From the NCBI RefSeq assembly GCF_006538705.1, contig NZ_BJLP01000017.1:1-64000 (forward strand): DNA of 64,000 nucleotides, read 5' to 3'. Under the pieces are notes generated by a model, which worked only from the letters and a program-made list of their open reading frames with translations, was not told where the DNA came from and made no database searches. This document shows, in pieces, positions 1-7,758 of the stretch. Every line of letters begins with the position of its first letter. Position 1 is the first letter of the stretch. A program made the position numbers and the translations under genes. The stretch is from Cellulomonas uda (GTDB taxonomy: Bacteria; Actinomycetota; Actinomycetes; Actinomycetales; Cellulomonadaceae).

Positions 1-484
1 GGCTGCCCGTCGGCTCGTCGGCGAGGACGAGCCGCTGCTTCTCGCCGCCGGAGAGCAAACGGCCGAGCGCCTGCTGCCGCCCGGTGAGCCCGACGCGCGC
101 GAGGGCCGCGCTGACGAGCGCCGGTCGCCGCGCGCGGGGCGTCCCCGAGATCGACGCTGCGATCTCCAGGTTCTCCGCGACGGTCCGGTGGCCGAGGACG
201 TGGTGCTCCTGGAACACGAACCCGAGCGTCCCCGCACGCAGCCGGTCGCGCGCGTGCGCGGACAGCGCGCCGGTGTCCTGCCCGAGCAGCTCGACCTGCC
301 CGCTCGTCGGGGTGTCGAGGAGCCCCACGATGTTGAGGAACGTCGACTTGCCGGACCCGGAGCGCCCGACCACCGCGACCCGCTCCCCCGCCCGCAGCTC
401 GAGGTCCACGCCCGTCAGCACGGGCACGGGCGGGTCGGTCCGGTACGTCTTGTGCACGTCCCGCGCACGCAGGACCAGCGTCAC
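1..484 (-). CDS. ABC transporter ATP-binding protein, partial, with internal gap
   Basis: Energises an exporter of the MacB/LolD type together with the adaptor encoded just upstream. The reading frame begins at a GTG at 484 that overlaps the adaptor stop codon (GTGA) and runs off the left edge, so about 161 residues are visible. Seen: Walker A GRSGSGKST near residue 40, Q-loop FVFQEHHVL, signature LSGGEKQR, Walker B and D-loop start LADEPTGS. The odd point is that signature and Walker B are nearly fused (LSGGEKQRLVLADEP): the intact paralogue at 14704-15483 has 25 residues from the L of LSGG to the Walker B Asp, this one has 13. Twelve residues, the helix after the signature, are missing without a frame change. 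The protein may therefore be inactive. The partner permease presumably lies to the left of the window. Confidence 0.85.
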   Translation of the reverse strand, partial: MTLVLRARDVHKTYRTDPPVPVLTGVDLELRAGERVAVVGRSGSGKSTFLNIVGLLDTPTSGQVELLGQDTGALSAHARDRLRAGTLGFVFQEHHVLGHRTVAENLEIAASISGTPRARRPALVSAALARVGLTGRQQALGRLLSGGEKQRLVLADEPTGS

Positions 485-1776
485 GGTCTCGTCGCGACGA
501 CGACCACGTCGCCGGTCGCCAGGTCCGTGTCCGCCACGAGCGCGTACCCGTCCCCGGTCGTCGTCACGGTGACCGCAACCCGCTCGGCGTCCTGCTCGCG
601 CGGGTCCTCCAGCCCGGGGGGCAGACGCAGGACGAACGTGCCCGACGAGTCCTCGCGCACCGCGACGAGCGGGACCGCGAGCCCTTCGGCCTCGTCACCT
701 TCCGCGGCCTGGACGACGACCCCCGTGCCGTCCTCGAGCCCCGCGTCCTCGGGCAGCTCGATCGTGACGTCGTACCCGGGCGGCGCGCCCTCCTGCGTCG
801 CCTCGGCGACGAACTCTCCGACCGACGTGACCGTCGCCGCGGTCGTCGCGCCGCCGACCTGGGCCGACACCGTGACCGATGCCCCGACGGTGTACGCGTC
901 GGACGCGCCCAGCCCGACCCGTGCCGTGACGGTCGCGGTGCCGGACCGCACCTGCGCGACCGGACCACCGGGCTCGACGACCGTGCCGACCCGCGACACG
1001 CGCACCAGGGTGACCTCCGCGCCGTCGAGGTCGAACGTCTCAGCAGCCGGCAGCGGGGCGAGCGCTGCCGTGTGGGCCTCCGCGGCGGCCCGGCGGGCCT
1101 CGGCCAACGCCTGCTGCGCGCTGCGCCCGTCGTCGGCGCCCTCGTCGCGGCCGTCGCCCTCGTCGCCCGTGGGCAGCGCAGCGCGCGCGTCCGCGACCGC
1201 CTGATCCGCCGCACGTGCTGCCGCGACGGCGTCTGCCGGCACCTCCGGCGGCTCGGCGCCCGCCGCCCGGTACAGCGCCACGACCGCGAGCGCGGTCGCC
1301 GGCCCGTACACGCCGTCCACCGCGCCTGAGTAGTGGCCCGCGGCGAGCAGCGCCTGCTGCACGGCTCGGACGTCCGGCCCCCTCGCCCCGCCCCGCAGGT
1401 CCCGGTACATCGGGAACGGCAGCTCCCACCCGATCACGGGCCGACCCGACACCTCGACGAGCACCACCCCGGGAGCGACCCCGTCCCCCGCGGCAACGGG
1501 CGTCGCGGTGACGACCGCTCGCACGCCCTCCCCCCCGGGCGCTGGGACGTCCTGGGTCCGCCCGAGCGTCACGGTCCCGGTGACGTCCTGCCCCTCCACG
1601 ACGAGCGTGCGCTCCTCGACCGTCGCCGTCACCAGCGGGTTCGCGTGGGAGTTCGCGACAGCGACCTCCCACGGCGAACGCACCTGCGCCCCGAGGACGA
1701 ACGCGACGACCACGGCCGCGACCGCTGCGGCCGCCCACAGCCACAGCCACCGGGACCGTGAGTGGCGATCGTTCAC
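481..1776 (-). CDS. Membrane-fusion (HlyD-like) adaptor with peptidoglycan-binding domain
   Basis: A 431-residue periplasmic-adaptor-like protein expected to link an ABC exporter to the cell wall. Seen: a short basic start (MNDRHSRSR), one membrane anchor at about residues 10-32, a peptidoglycan-binding-type domain around 128-172 (RGPDVRAVQQALL, YSGAVDGVYGPAT), an Ala-rich coiled-coil stretch at about 180-245, then beta-rich lipoyl/barrel-like segments. Its start overlaps the lipoprotein stop by 4 nt (ATGA) and its stop overlaps the ABC ATPase start by 4 nt, so the three genes form a coupled operon. Such adaptor, ATPase and permease sets are common in actinobacteria and often export peptides or drugs; the substrate here is unknown. 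Confidence 0.8.
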   Translation of the reverse strand: MNDRHSRSRWLWLWAAAAVAAVVVAFVLGAQVRSPWEVAVANSHANPLVTATVEERTLVVEGQDVTGTVTLGRTQDVPAPGGEGVRAVVTATPVAAGDGVAPGVVLVEVSGRPVIGWELPFPMYRDLRGGARGPDVRAVQQALLAAGHYSGAVDGVYGPATALAVVALYRAAGAEPPEVPADAVAAARAADQAVADARAALPTGDEGDGRDEGADDGRSAQQALAEARRAAAEAHTAALAPLPAAETFDLDGAEVTLVRVSRVGTVVEPGGPVAQVRSGTATVTARVGLGASDAYTVGASVTVSAQVGGATTAATVTSVGEFVAEATQEGAPPGYDVTIELPEDAGLEDGTGVVVQAAEGDEAEGLAVPLVAVREDSSGTFVLRLPPGLEDPREQDAERVAVTVTTTGDGYALVADTDLATGDVVVVATRP

Positions 1777-2681
1777 GCGTCAGCCAGGAGGGCGCGGGCT
1801 GCCGTGAGAGCCTGGTCGATCTCGGCTCGCTTCTGCACGAGCTCGTCGGCGTACTTCACGATGATCGGGGCCTGCAGCCGTGCCTCCACGGCGGCGACCC
1901 TCGCGGTGAAGTCCGTCTTCTGCTTGCACTCGACCGACGCGAGCGCGAGCTGGATCTGCTGCTGGTCGATCACCGACCCGTTCGCACCGCGCGGCCACCC
2001 CGGGCTGTCGTCGCGGGACACCCCGATCCCCGCCTGGTCGTAGCACGCCTCGAGATCGGCGAGCGCGTCCTTCGCCTCGGCGTCGTCGAAGACCTGGTCC
2101 CGCACCGCCTCGAGCTCGGCGTACCACGGGCCCACGTGACGCAGGGCGTCGTCGAACCGCGTGGACTGCGGCGCCGCGGCGCACGCGTCGACGACCTTCC
2201 AGTCCTCGTCCGTGAGGTCACCGTTCGGCGGCGGGCCGTCGGCGTCCGGCGTGCCGGCGACGATCCCGTTCGCGGCCAGGTCCGCCTGGGTCATGGGCTT
2301 GACGAAGCCGAACCGCTCGGCCTGATCGCGGGTCCACGGGCCGTAGTACTGCTCCGCGACGTACACCGGGTCGGTGAGCGGCTTCGGCGGGGTGAGCGTC
2401 ACGCCCCGCTCCGCAGCACACTGGCCGACCGCGACGGACGATGCCGTCGCGAGCAGGTCCATCTCGAGGAACGTCTCGGTGAACCGATCCGCCGGCAGCA
2501 CCACGGCGCCGGTCTCCTCGTTGAGCTCCGCCCCCAGGCTGATGCCCCGTACCTGCGTCGGCACCACCTCCGACGGGGCCGAGTCCAGGCCGCACCCTCC
2601 GACCACGACCACGACCACGACCACGGCCACGGCCACGGCCACGACCAACGGCAGCCCACGCCGGATGCGCATCTTCCTCAA
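1773..2681 (-). CDS. Lipoprotein at head of the ABC-exporter operon
   Basis: A 302-residue predicted lipoprotein. The signal is unusual: after MRKMRIRRGLP the hydrophobic core is almost pure Val/Ala, encoded by a hexanucleotide run (GACCAC/GGCCAC units around 2601-2645), and ends in the lipobox VGGC, giving the acylated Cys near residue 30. The mature part is soluble, contains several cysteines (GQCAAERG, DACAAA, EACYDQ, VECKQK) and has no domain I recognise. The chosen start is a TTG at 2681 preceded by AGGGGGG; an ATG lies 9 nt further in. It overlaps the adaptor gene, so it probably acts with that exporter, perhaps as a binding or accessory protein. That role is inferred from context. Confidence 0.75.
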   Translation of the reverse strand: MRKMRIRRGLPLVVAVAVAVVVVVVVVGGCGLDSAPSEVVPTQVRGISLGAELNEETGAVVLPADRFTETFLEMDLLATASSVAVGQCAAERGVTLTPPKPLTDPVYVAEQYYGPWTRDQAERFGFVKPMTQADLAANGIVAGTPDADGPPPNGDLTDEDWKVVDACAAAPQSTRFDDALRHVGPWYAELEAVRDQVFDDAEAKDALADLEACYDQAGIGVSRDDSPGWPRGANGSVIDQQQIQLALASVECKQKTDFTARVAAVEARLQAPIIVKYADELVQKRAEIDQALTAARALLADA

Positions 2682-2811
2682 CCCATGCCCCCCTGTACCC
2701 GTTGACGACGCTAGTGCCGTGACCGTCGTGGCCCGCGCCGTTCACAAGAACATCGCGCGGTTTCACACGAACGACACGCCGCTGCTGGGTCCAGCGCGTG
2801 CGCCACCTCCG

Positions 2812-3039
2812 TCAGCGGTCCGCGGCGCGCTCGGGCGCGGGGACCAGCAGCATGACCAGGCCCGGGCCCAGGAAGGGGACGACGACCGCCGCGAGCGCGA
2901 GCACCGTCCGCACGAGCCGCCCGACGTGGTGCGCGGCCGCCAGCCGCTGCAGCGCGACCGCGACGAGCGCGAGGTTCGCGAGCACCGCGCACGTCCAGGC
3001 GATGTCGTACCACCCGCCGACCAGAGGGGTCCCTGCCAT
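2812..3039 (-). CDS. Small two-helix membrane protein (PLDc_N-like)
   Basis: A 75-residue protein with two hydrophobic helices (about 9-31 and 44-66), the second ending in FLGPGLVMLLV. This resembles the PLDc_N-type two-helix domain found alone or at the start of cardiolipin synthase-like proteins; it has no catalytic part. ATG at 3039 is preferred over the GTG one codon upstream because AAGGAGG then sits 6 nt away. It is a single gene, separate from the lipoprotein operon by about 130 nt. A TAGGGT hexamer at about 3091 upstream could be a -10 element. Function is unknown. Confidence 0.65.
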   Translation of the reverse strand: MAGTPLVGGWYDIAWTCAVLANLALVAVALQRLAAAHHVGRLVRTVLALAAVVVPFLGPGLVMLLVPAPERAADR

Positions 3040-3202
3040 CACACGCCTCCTTGCGCCCGCACCCGCGGTCGTCGACGGGCGTGGCGAGACCCTAGCGGGG
3101 CCGGGCCGCCGGCGTGGGCGATTCGTCCGGCCGTCCGCGAGTGTGTCGCGCAGTCACGACCGGGCCGCGAGCCGCGGGTGCGGGAGGTCCGAGGTCGGCT
3201 CG

Positions 3203-3379
3203 CCTCGGACCTGCCGTGGCCCGGACGCCGCGGGGTCGAGCAGCGCGCCGTGCGGAGCGCCGCCACGTCCGAGCCGGTGGATGGTGACACCGGCGGGGGC
3301 GTCGATCGACATCCGGTCGGTGGACAGCGGCATCTCGATCAGGGCATCGCCGCGGGCGTCGCGGGGCGGGCGCTCGAGT
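3203..3379 (-). pseudogene. Decayed partial copy of the adjacent SIP gene
   Basis: Positions 3229-3379 align to 4081-4230, inside the siderophore-interacting protein gene, with roughly nine in ten bases identical. The shared peptide includes ALIEMPLSTDRMSIDAPAGV against ALIEMPLSADRMSINAPAGV. Next to it, an 18-nt stretch ending at 3221 is identical to 3810-3827, which encodes the extreme C-terminus HGRSEA of the intact protein, so about 80 codons between the two blocks are missing. There is no N-terminal half and no plausible start. The 3' end sits in a perfect 10-bp inverted repeat (3185-3194 with 3203-3212). It looks like a tandem duplication that has decayed. Confidence 0.8.
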
Positions 3380-3392
3380 CGCCACCGTTCGG

Positions 3393-3797
3393 GTGGGCGG
3401 TGTGGTGACGACGCCGGCGGTCGAGGGGGACGACGCACGTGAACCGAGCAGGACGAGCCGACGTGGACCGGCGGAGCAGCGAGGACGGCGTCGAGCGACC
3501 GGCAGGCCCGGCGCTCAGGAACGGCGCGCGGTTCGAGGTGCCGTGGTCACGGCCGTGACCGGCGCGGCGCTGCTCGTGCTGCTACCGCCGGCCGGGGCGC
3601 TGATCTCCCTGGTCGCCCTCGGCTACTGCGTCGGGCTGCTCGTCAGGAACCCGGCACTGCGAGGCGACCCGTGGCTGGGCGTCGCGACCGTCGTCGCCGC
3701 GTTGGCGGTGGCAGCGTCGGTGTACTGGTTCGTGTTCGCTCGCGGCAGCCACACCGAGACCGTGCTGCACGACCCGGTGCCGTCTCCGGCGCCGTAG
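3393..3797 (+). CDS. Small membrane protein, DUF4190-like
   Basis: The C-terminal 85 residues hold two hydrophobic segments (AVTGAALLVLLPPAGALISL and GVATVVAALAVAASVYWFVF) followed by a short polar tail, like small DUF4190-type membrane proteins. The N-terminus is uncertain. The long version starts at GTG 3393 in the decayed SIP copy. A second GTG at 3439 has a better ribosome site (GAGGGGGA) but lies in another frame, reading VNRAGRADVDRRSSEDGVER before stopping at about 3558. So either the gene starts near GTG 3543 or it has suffered a frameshift. It converges on the SIP gene, 4 nt away. No function can be assigned. Confidence 0.5.
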   Translation: MGGVVTTPAVEGDDAREPSRTSRRGPAEQRGRRRATGRPGAQERRAVRGAVVTAVTGAALLVLLPPAGALISLVALGYCVGLLVRNPALRGDPWLGVATVVAALAVAASVYWFVFARGSHTETVLHDPVPSPAP

Positions 3798-3801
3798 CGG
3801 G

Positions 3802-4755
3802 TCAGCTGGCCTCGGACCTGCCGTGGCGCCAGTAGCCCATGAACGCGACGGCCTTGCGGTCGATGCCGCGCTCGGCGACGAGGTGGCGGCGCAGGCCACG
3901 GATGACGGCGGACTCGCCGGCGAGCCACGCGTACACCTGCGACTCCTCGCGCATGGGCGCGCCGGTCGCGGGGTCGACGGGCACCTCCCACAGCATGTCG
4001 TCGGTGTCGTACGCCCACGGCACGTCGTCGAGGTCGGCCGACGAGCCACGGGGAAGGACGCGCGCGGCGGCCTCCCGGACGGCGGGGTCGAGCAGCGCAC
4101 CGTGCGGGGCGCCGTCACGGCCGAGCCAGTGGATCGTGACGCCGGCGGGGGCGTTGATCGACATGCGGTCGGCGGACAGCGGCATCTCGATCAGGGCCTC
4201 GCCGCGGGCGTCGCGGGGCAGGCGCTCGAGGATGTTCGCGATGGCGGGCAGCGCGGTCTCGTCGCCCGCGATGAGGAACGCCTCGGTGTGCAGGGGCGGG
4301 ACGAAGTCGACGCCGCCGTGGGGGCCGGTCGCGTCCGCGTTGGGACCGAGCACGACGAGCTCGTCGCCGACCTGTGCGCTGGTGGCCCAGCGGGACGCGG
4401 GGCCGGCGTCGCCGTGCAGGACGATGTCGACGTCGAGCTCGCGCACGTCGTGGCGCACGCCGCGCGCGGTGTAGGTGCGGATGGGGTGACGCCGGTCGTC
4501 GGGCAGCGCGCGCCAGCGGCCGTACCAGTCGCCGCTCTGCGTGAGGTCGAGCAGGCCCTCGTAGCCGCAGTCGAGCGGCAGGAAGAACTTGATGCGCTGG
4601 TCGAAGCCGTTGTCGGCGAACCTGTCGAGGTCCTCGCCGGTGAACGTCACGCGCAGGAGGCTGGGGCAGACGCGCTCCAGCGCCCGGACCTGGACGTGGA
4701 ACGTGCGGAACGGGGCGGGCGCCTCGGTCTGGGTCACGGTCTGGGTCGCGGTCAC
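3802..4755 (-). CDS. Siderophore-interacting protein (ferric-siderophore reductase family)
   Basis: A 317-residue flavin-dependent reductase of the SIP/ViuB family, which releases iron from imported ferric siderophores in the cytoplasm. Seen: an FAD-binding barrel with RTYTARGVRHDVRELDVD and the phosphate-binding segment GPASRWA, then a NAD(P)H-side domain with LIAGDETALPAI and a C-terminal AWLAGESAVIRGLRRHLV, all typical of the family. I start it at GTG 4755 rather than the upstream TTG at 4776, because the TTG lies inside the iron-box operator and the promoter places the transcript start at this GTG. It is flanked by its own decayed copy and, 65 nt upstream, by an iron transporter gene. Expression is expected when iron is low. 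Confidence 0.9.
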   Translation of the reverse strand: MTATQTVTQTEAPAPFRTFHVQVRALERVCPSLLRVTFTGEDLDRFADNGFDQRIKFFLPLDCGYEGLLDLTQSGDWYGRWRALPDDRRHPIRTYTARGVRHDVRELDVDIVLHGDAGPASRWATSAQVGDELVVLGPNADATGPHGGVDFVPPLHTEAFLIAGDETALPAIANILERLPRDARGEALIEMPLSADRMSINAPAGVTIHWLGRDGAPHGALLDPAVREAAARVLPRGSSADLDDVPWAYDTDDMLWEVPVDPATGAPMREESQVYAWLAGESAVIRGLRRHLVAERGIDRKAVAFMGYWRHGRSEAS

Positions 4756-4790
4756 GGGGCCACTGTAGGCAGGCAAGCCTTACCAAACAA
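4753..4790 (-). promoter_or_regulatory. DtxR/IdeR-like box within a leaderless promoter
   Basis: On the minus strand, TTGTTT (4790-4785) and TACAGT (4767-4762) are 17 nt apart, and a GTG start codon follows TACAGT after 6 nt, so the transcript would begin at the start codon and carry no leader. Between the two hexamers lies TTTGGTAAGGCTTGCCTGC (4787-4769), close to the IdeR/DtxR consensus TTAGGTTAGGCTAACCTAA. No Shine-Dalgarno sequence is seen. Repressor bound there would cover the promoter spacer, consistent with iron repression of the SIP gene. Confidence 0.7.
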
Positions 4791-4819
4791 GACGATGTCC
4801 GTCACACGTCCGCCGCAGG

Positions 4820-5965
4820 TCACCCGACGGTCGTGCCGAACGCGAGTCCGAGCAGGTACGTCACGGCCGCGGCACCCCACCCGATCGCGAGCTGGCGCAA
4901 CGCACGCCGCGCGGGCGACGTGCCGGACAGCAGCCCGACGACCGCGCCCGTGACCAGCAGCGCGATCCCGACGAGCCCCGCGGACCACGCGACCGCGTGC
5001 CACCCCTCGGCACCCAGCAGGTACGGCACCACGGGCACCGCGGCGCCCGACGCGAAGAAGCAGAAGCTCGCGAGCGCGGCACCGACCGCGGTGCCGACGG
5101 TCTCGTGCTCGTCGACCTCGGGCGCACCCGCCGTCGCGTCCTCGGGCCTGGCGGCACCCTCGGGACCATCCGGGTCGACCGGCACGACGAGCGCGGCGCC
5201 CGACGCCTCGAGCGAGCCGAGCACCTGCCGTGCGTGGGCGTCGGCGTCCTGCGGGGCCATGCCGCGGGCGCGGTAGACGAGCGCGAGCTCGTTGGCGTCG
5301 ACGTCGAGGTGCGGCAGCGCCGCACGTGCGTGCGGGCCGGGACGCGACGCCTCCAGCAGCTCGCGCTGCGAGCGCACCGAGACGTACTCGCCCGCCCCCA
5401 TCGACAGCGCACCGGACAGCAGCCCGGCGAGGCCGGACAGCAGCACGGTCTGCTGCGAGACACCCGACGCGCCGATGCCCATGACGAGCGCGAGGTTCGA
5501 CACCAGCCCGTCGTTCGCGCCGAACACCGCGGCTCGGAACGTGCCGGACATGCGGTTGCGCCCCCGCATCGCGAGCCCGCGCACGACCTCCTCGTGGATG
5601 CGCTCGTCGGCGGCCATCTGCGCGGTCGCGTCCGCGTCGTCGTCGTACGACGAGCGTGCCTCCGCCCGCTGCGCGAGCGCCAGGACGAACACCGACCCGA
5701 ACCGGCGCGCCAGCCAACCGAGCACGCGCGTGCGCCAGTCGCCGCGCAGCGGCTTGCCGACCTCGTCACCCAGCAGGTCGAGCCAGTGCTGCTCGTGGCG
5801 GCGCTCGGCCTCGGCGAGCGCGAGCAGGATCTCGCGCTCCTCGCCGGTGCGACGGGACGCCAGGTCGCGGTACGCCGCGGCCTCGGCGCGCTCGTCCGCG
5901 AGGTACTGGCGCCACCTGCGGACCTGGGCACGCGTGGGAGCGGTCGGGGAGGTCACGGCCTCCAT
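4820..5965 (-). CDS. MbfA-type ferritin-like / VIT1 iron (manganese) exporter
   Basis: A 381-residue membrane protein with two parts. Residues about 15-140 form a rubrerythrin-like four-helix domain with di-iron ligands (DERAEAAAYRDLA, EAERRHEQHWLDLL, ADERIHEEVVRG). Residues 145-381 form a CCC1/VIT1 domain with VFGANDGLVSNLALVMG, ALSMGAGEYVSVRSQRELLE and about five membrane segments. In the MbfA family this fusion exports excess iron; manganese transport is an alternative. The start is ATG 5965. It lies next to the SIP gene on the same strand, so an iron-acquisition gene and an iron-detoxification gene are neighbours. No iron box was seen in front of it, so the two are probably regulated separately. 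Confidence 0.85.
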   Translation of the reverse strand: MEAVTSPTAPTRAQVRRWRQYLADERAEAAAYRDLASRRTGEEREILLALAEAERRHEQHWLDLLGDEVGKPLRGDWRTRVLGWLARRFGSVFVLALAQRAEARSSYDDDADATAQMAADERIHEEVVRGLAMRGRNRMSGTFRAAVFGANDGLVSNLALVMGIGASGVSQQTVLLSGLAGLLSGALSMGAGEYVSVRSQRELLEASRPGPHARAALPHLDVDANELALVYRARGMAPQDADAHARQVLGSLEASGAALVVPVDPDGPEGAARPEDATAGAPEVDEHETVGTAVGAALASFCFFASGAAVPVVPYLLGAEGWHAVAWSAGLVGIALLVTGAVVGLLSGTSPARRALRQLAIGWGAAAVTYLLGLAFGTTVG

Positions 5966-6058
5966 GGTGGCAGGCGGGATACGGACATCACGGACTCGGG
6001 GTCGAGTTCGCCGAGCCGAATCCGCAGGTCCGGGCAGCCGCCCCGACGCCTGCGCCGG

Positions 6059-6424
6059 TCAGGACTCCCAGGGCGGGGTCTCGTCGAGCTTCGCGTAGTA
6101 CTTGGCCAGGTGGCTCTTGATGCGGTCGACGTCCTTGGCGGGGACGTCCACGCCGCCGCGTGAGCCCTGCATCACGGCCGCCGCCGCGAACACGCCGCGC
6201 GGCACCGCCCTGAGCCGTCCGTCCACGACGTCCGCGATGAGCAGCTTGTAGGCGGTGAAGTTCTCCTTCGAGTCCGCGTCGTACCAGACGTGCGCGTCGC
6301 GGTACCGCTCGTTCGGCCCGTCCTGCGCCTTCGCCCACTCACGCACCCGCTTCTCGGCGGCCGCGCCGTCCCACTCACGGTCGCGGTCGGCCAGGGGAAG
6401 ATCCCCGAACGCGGTGACAGCCAT
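6059..6424 (-). CDS. Conserved small protein resembling a phage structural-protein domain
   Basis: A 121-residue soluble protein starting at ATG 6424, 4 nt after GGGAGG. Its central and C-terminal part (AYKLLIADVVDGRLRAVPRG, FAAAAVMQGSRGGVDVPA, IKSHLAKYYAKLDETPPW) resembles a domain I know from phage prohead-protease or tail-associated proteins, where it follows the enzymatic part. Here the domain stands alone, with no other phage gene nearby. A DREWDGAAAEKRVREWA stretch precedes it. It could be a domesticated phage fragment or a host family of its own; the function is unknown. It is followed by about 90 nt without a gene before MbfA. Confidence 0.6.
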   Translation of the reverse strand: MAVTAFGDLPLADRDREWDGAAAEKRVREWAKAQDGPNERYRDAHVWYDADSKENFTAYKLLIADVVDGRLRAVPRGVFAAAAVMQGSRGGVDVPAKDVDRIKSHLAKYYAKLDETPPWES

Positions 6425-6511
6425 CGCACCTCCCGGCAGGTCGCGGTCGTCGCCCGACGGCCGGCCCTCCCTCGACGCTCGCACCGGCTCGCGGATCGCG
6501 CATCCGGACGT

Positions 6512-7591
6512 TCAGGCCCAGGGCGGCACAGGGAGCGTGACCGCCTCGCCGGTCTCGGCGGCCTCGCCGATCGCCAGGCCGAGCCGGTGGTCGTGGATGC
6601 CGTCCGCGAGCGGGTAGGGCTGCGGACCGCCGTCGTGCAGCCACGACGCGCACGCCGCGAGCAGGTGGGCGACCGCGAGCTCGTCGTCGGCGAACCTCGT
6701 CCCGACGAACGGGTTCCGGTACAGCACGCGCTCCCCCAGGCTCAGGTGCGTGAGGTCGAAGCCGTCGAGGTCCTGCTCGACGCCGCTCGTGCGCCGGTCG
6801 ACGCGGCTGGTCAGGACGGTCCGGTCGCCGCCCCACCACGTGACGGCGTCGTCGACGACCTCCCCGTGCGAGCCGCGCACGACCACCCGGTTGGTGCGCA
6901 GCGGGTTGTGCCACTGGTTGTCGGTGAAGTCGTACAGGCCGCTGCGCCCACCGCCCAGGTCGAGCGTCGCGAGCACGGTGCCCGCGGGCGCCGGCTGCGT
7001 GGCGTCGGTCCAGCCGTCGCGGGCGACCGGGTCCAGCAGGGGCGCGGTGAAGCGCTGCGCCCGCACCGTCGCGGGTCCGCGGCCCACGCCCAGCAGGAAC
7101 CGGATCAGGCCGACCGCGTGGTACAGGTGCGTGGACGAGACCTGCACGCTCGTCGGCTCGCCGATCAGCCCGGCCTCGACGACCGCGCGCCTAGCCTGGT
7201 GCGCGGGCATGAACGGGCTGTGCTCGGCGACCTGCACCAGCCCCGACGCCCCGACGTCCGCCCACAGGCTCTCGAGCCCGGCCACATCGGGTGCGGGCGG
7301 CGTCTCGGCCAGCACCGGGACGCCGGCGGCGACGAGCTCGCGGGTCACCTCGGGCGTCACGGGCCAGGGCACGGACACGACGACGAGCTCGGGCCGGTCG
7401 GGCGCCGCGAGCAGGTCCGCCGCCGTGCGCACCGTCGGCACGCCCCACTCCCGCTCGACCTGCGCACCACGCTCCGCCGACCGCGTCACCACCCCCGTGA
7501 CGGCGAACCGCTCCGGCAGCGCGCGCGCCGCCCGCGCGAAGAACTGGGCACGCCAGCCGCTCCCGACGATCCCGAACCGCAGCGCCGCCAT
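6512..7591 (-). CDS. Gfo/Idh/MocA-family oxidoreductase
   Basis: A 359-residue NAD(P)-dependent dehydrogenase of unknown sugar or sugar-derivative substrate. Seen: the N-terminal Rossmann motif FGIVGSGWRAQFF, a second strand ending VVTRSAERGAQ, and the family pattern VLAETPPAPD in place of the usual EKP (E present, K replaced by T). The C-terminal domain follows from about residue 130. The start ATG 7591 is supported by AGGAGG 4 nt upstream. The altered EKP motif suggests unusual chemistry or a non-catalytic role. It is a stand-alone gene divergent from the Pr6Pr gene, and the 167-nt space between them holds the repeated hexamer ACGAAC. Confidence 0.8.
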   Translation of the reverse strand: MAALRFGIVGSGWRAQFFARAARALPERFAVTGVVTRSAERGAQVEREWGVPTVRTAADLLAAPDRPELVVVSVPWPVTPEVTRELVAAGVPVLAETPPAPDVAGLESLWADVGASGLVQVAEHSPFMPAHQARRAVVEAGLIGEPTSVQVSSTHLYHAVGLIRFLLGVGRGPATVRAQRFTAPLLDPVARDGWTDATQPAPAGTVLATLDLGGGRSGLYDFTDNQWHNPLRTNRVVVRGSHGEVVDDAVTWWGGDRTVLTSRVDRRTSGVEQDLDGFDLTHLSLGERVLYRNPFVGTRFADDELAVAHLLAACASWLHDGGPQPYPLADGIHDHRLGLAIGEAAETGEAVTLPVPPWA

Positions 7592-7758
7592 GCGTCCTCC
7601 TGAAGGTCGTGGCCCACCGGTACGAACGCCCCGAACCCTACGAACCCCCACCGACAGGGGCACGACGAGCGGCGCGGCGCGGTGCGCGCGCCCGGCGTGC
7701 GGTGGCACGCTGACGTCCGCGTCGGCGCCGGTGCCGACCGCGCCGCCCAGGAGGTCAC

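Noticed and set aside
4756-4776. Upstream TTG start for the SIP gene
   Set aside because: It lies inside the iron-box operator and upstream of the predicted transcript start.
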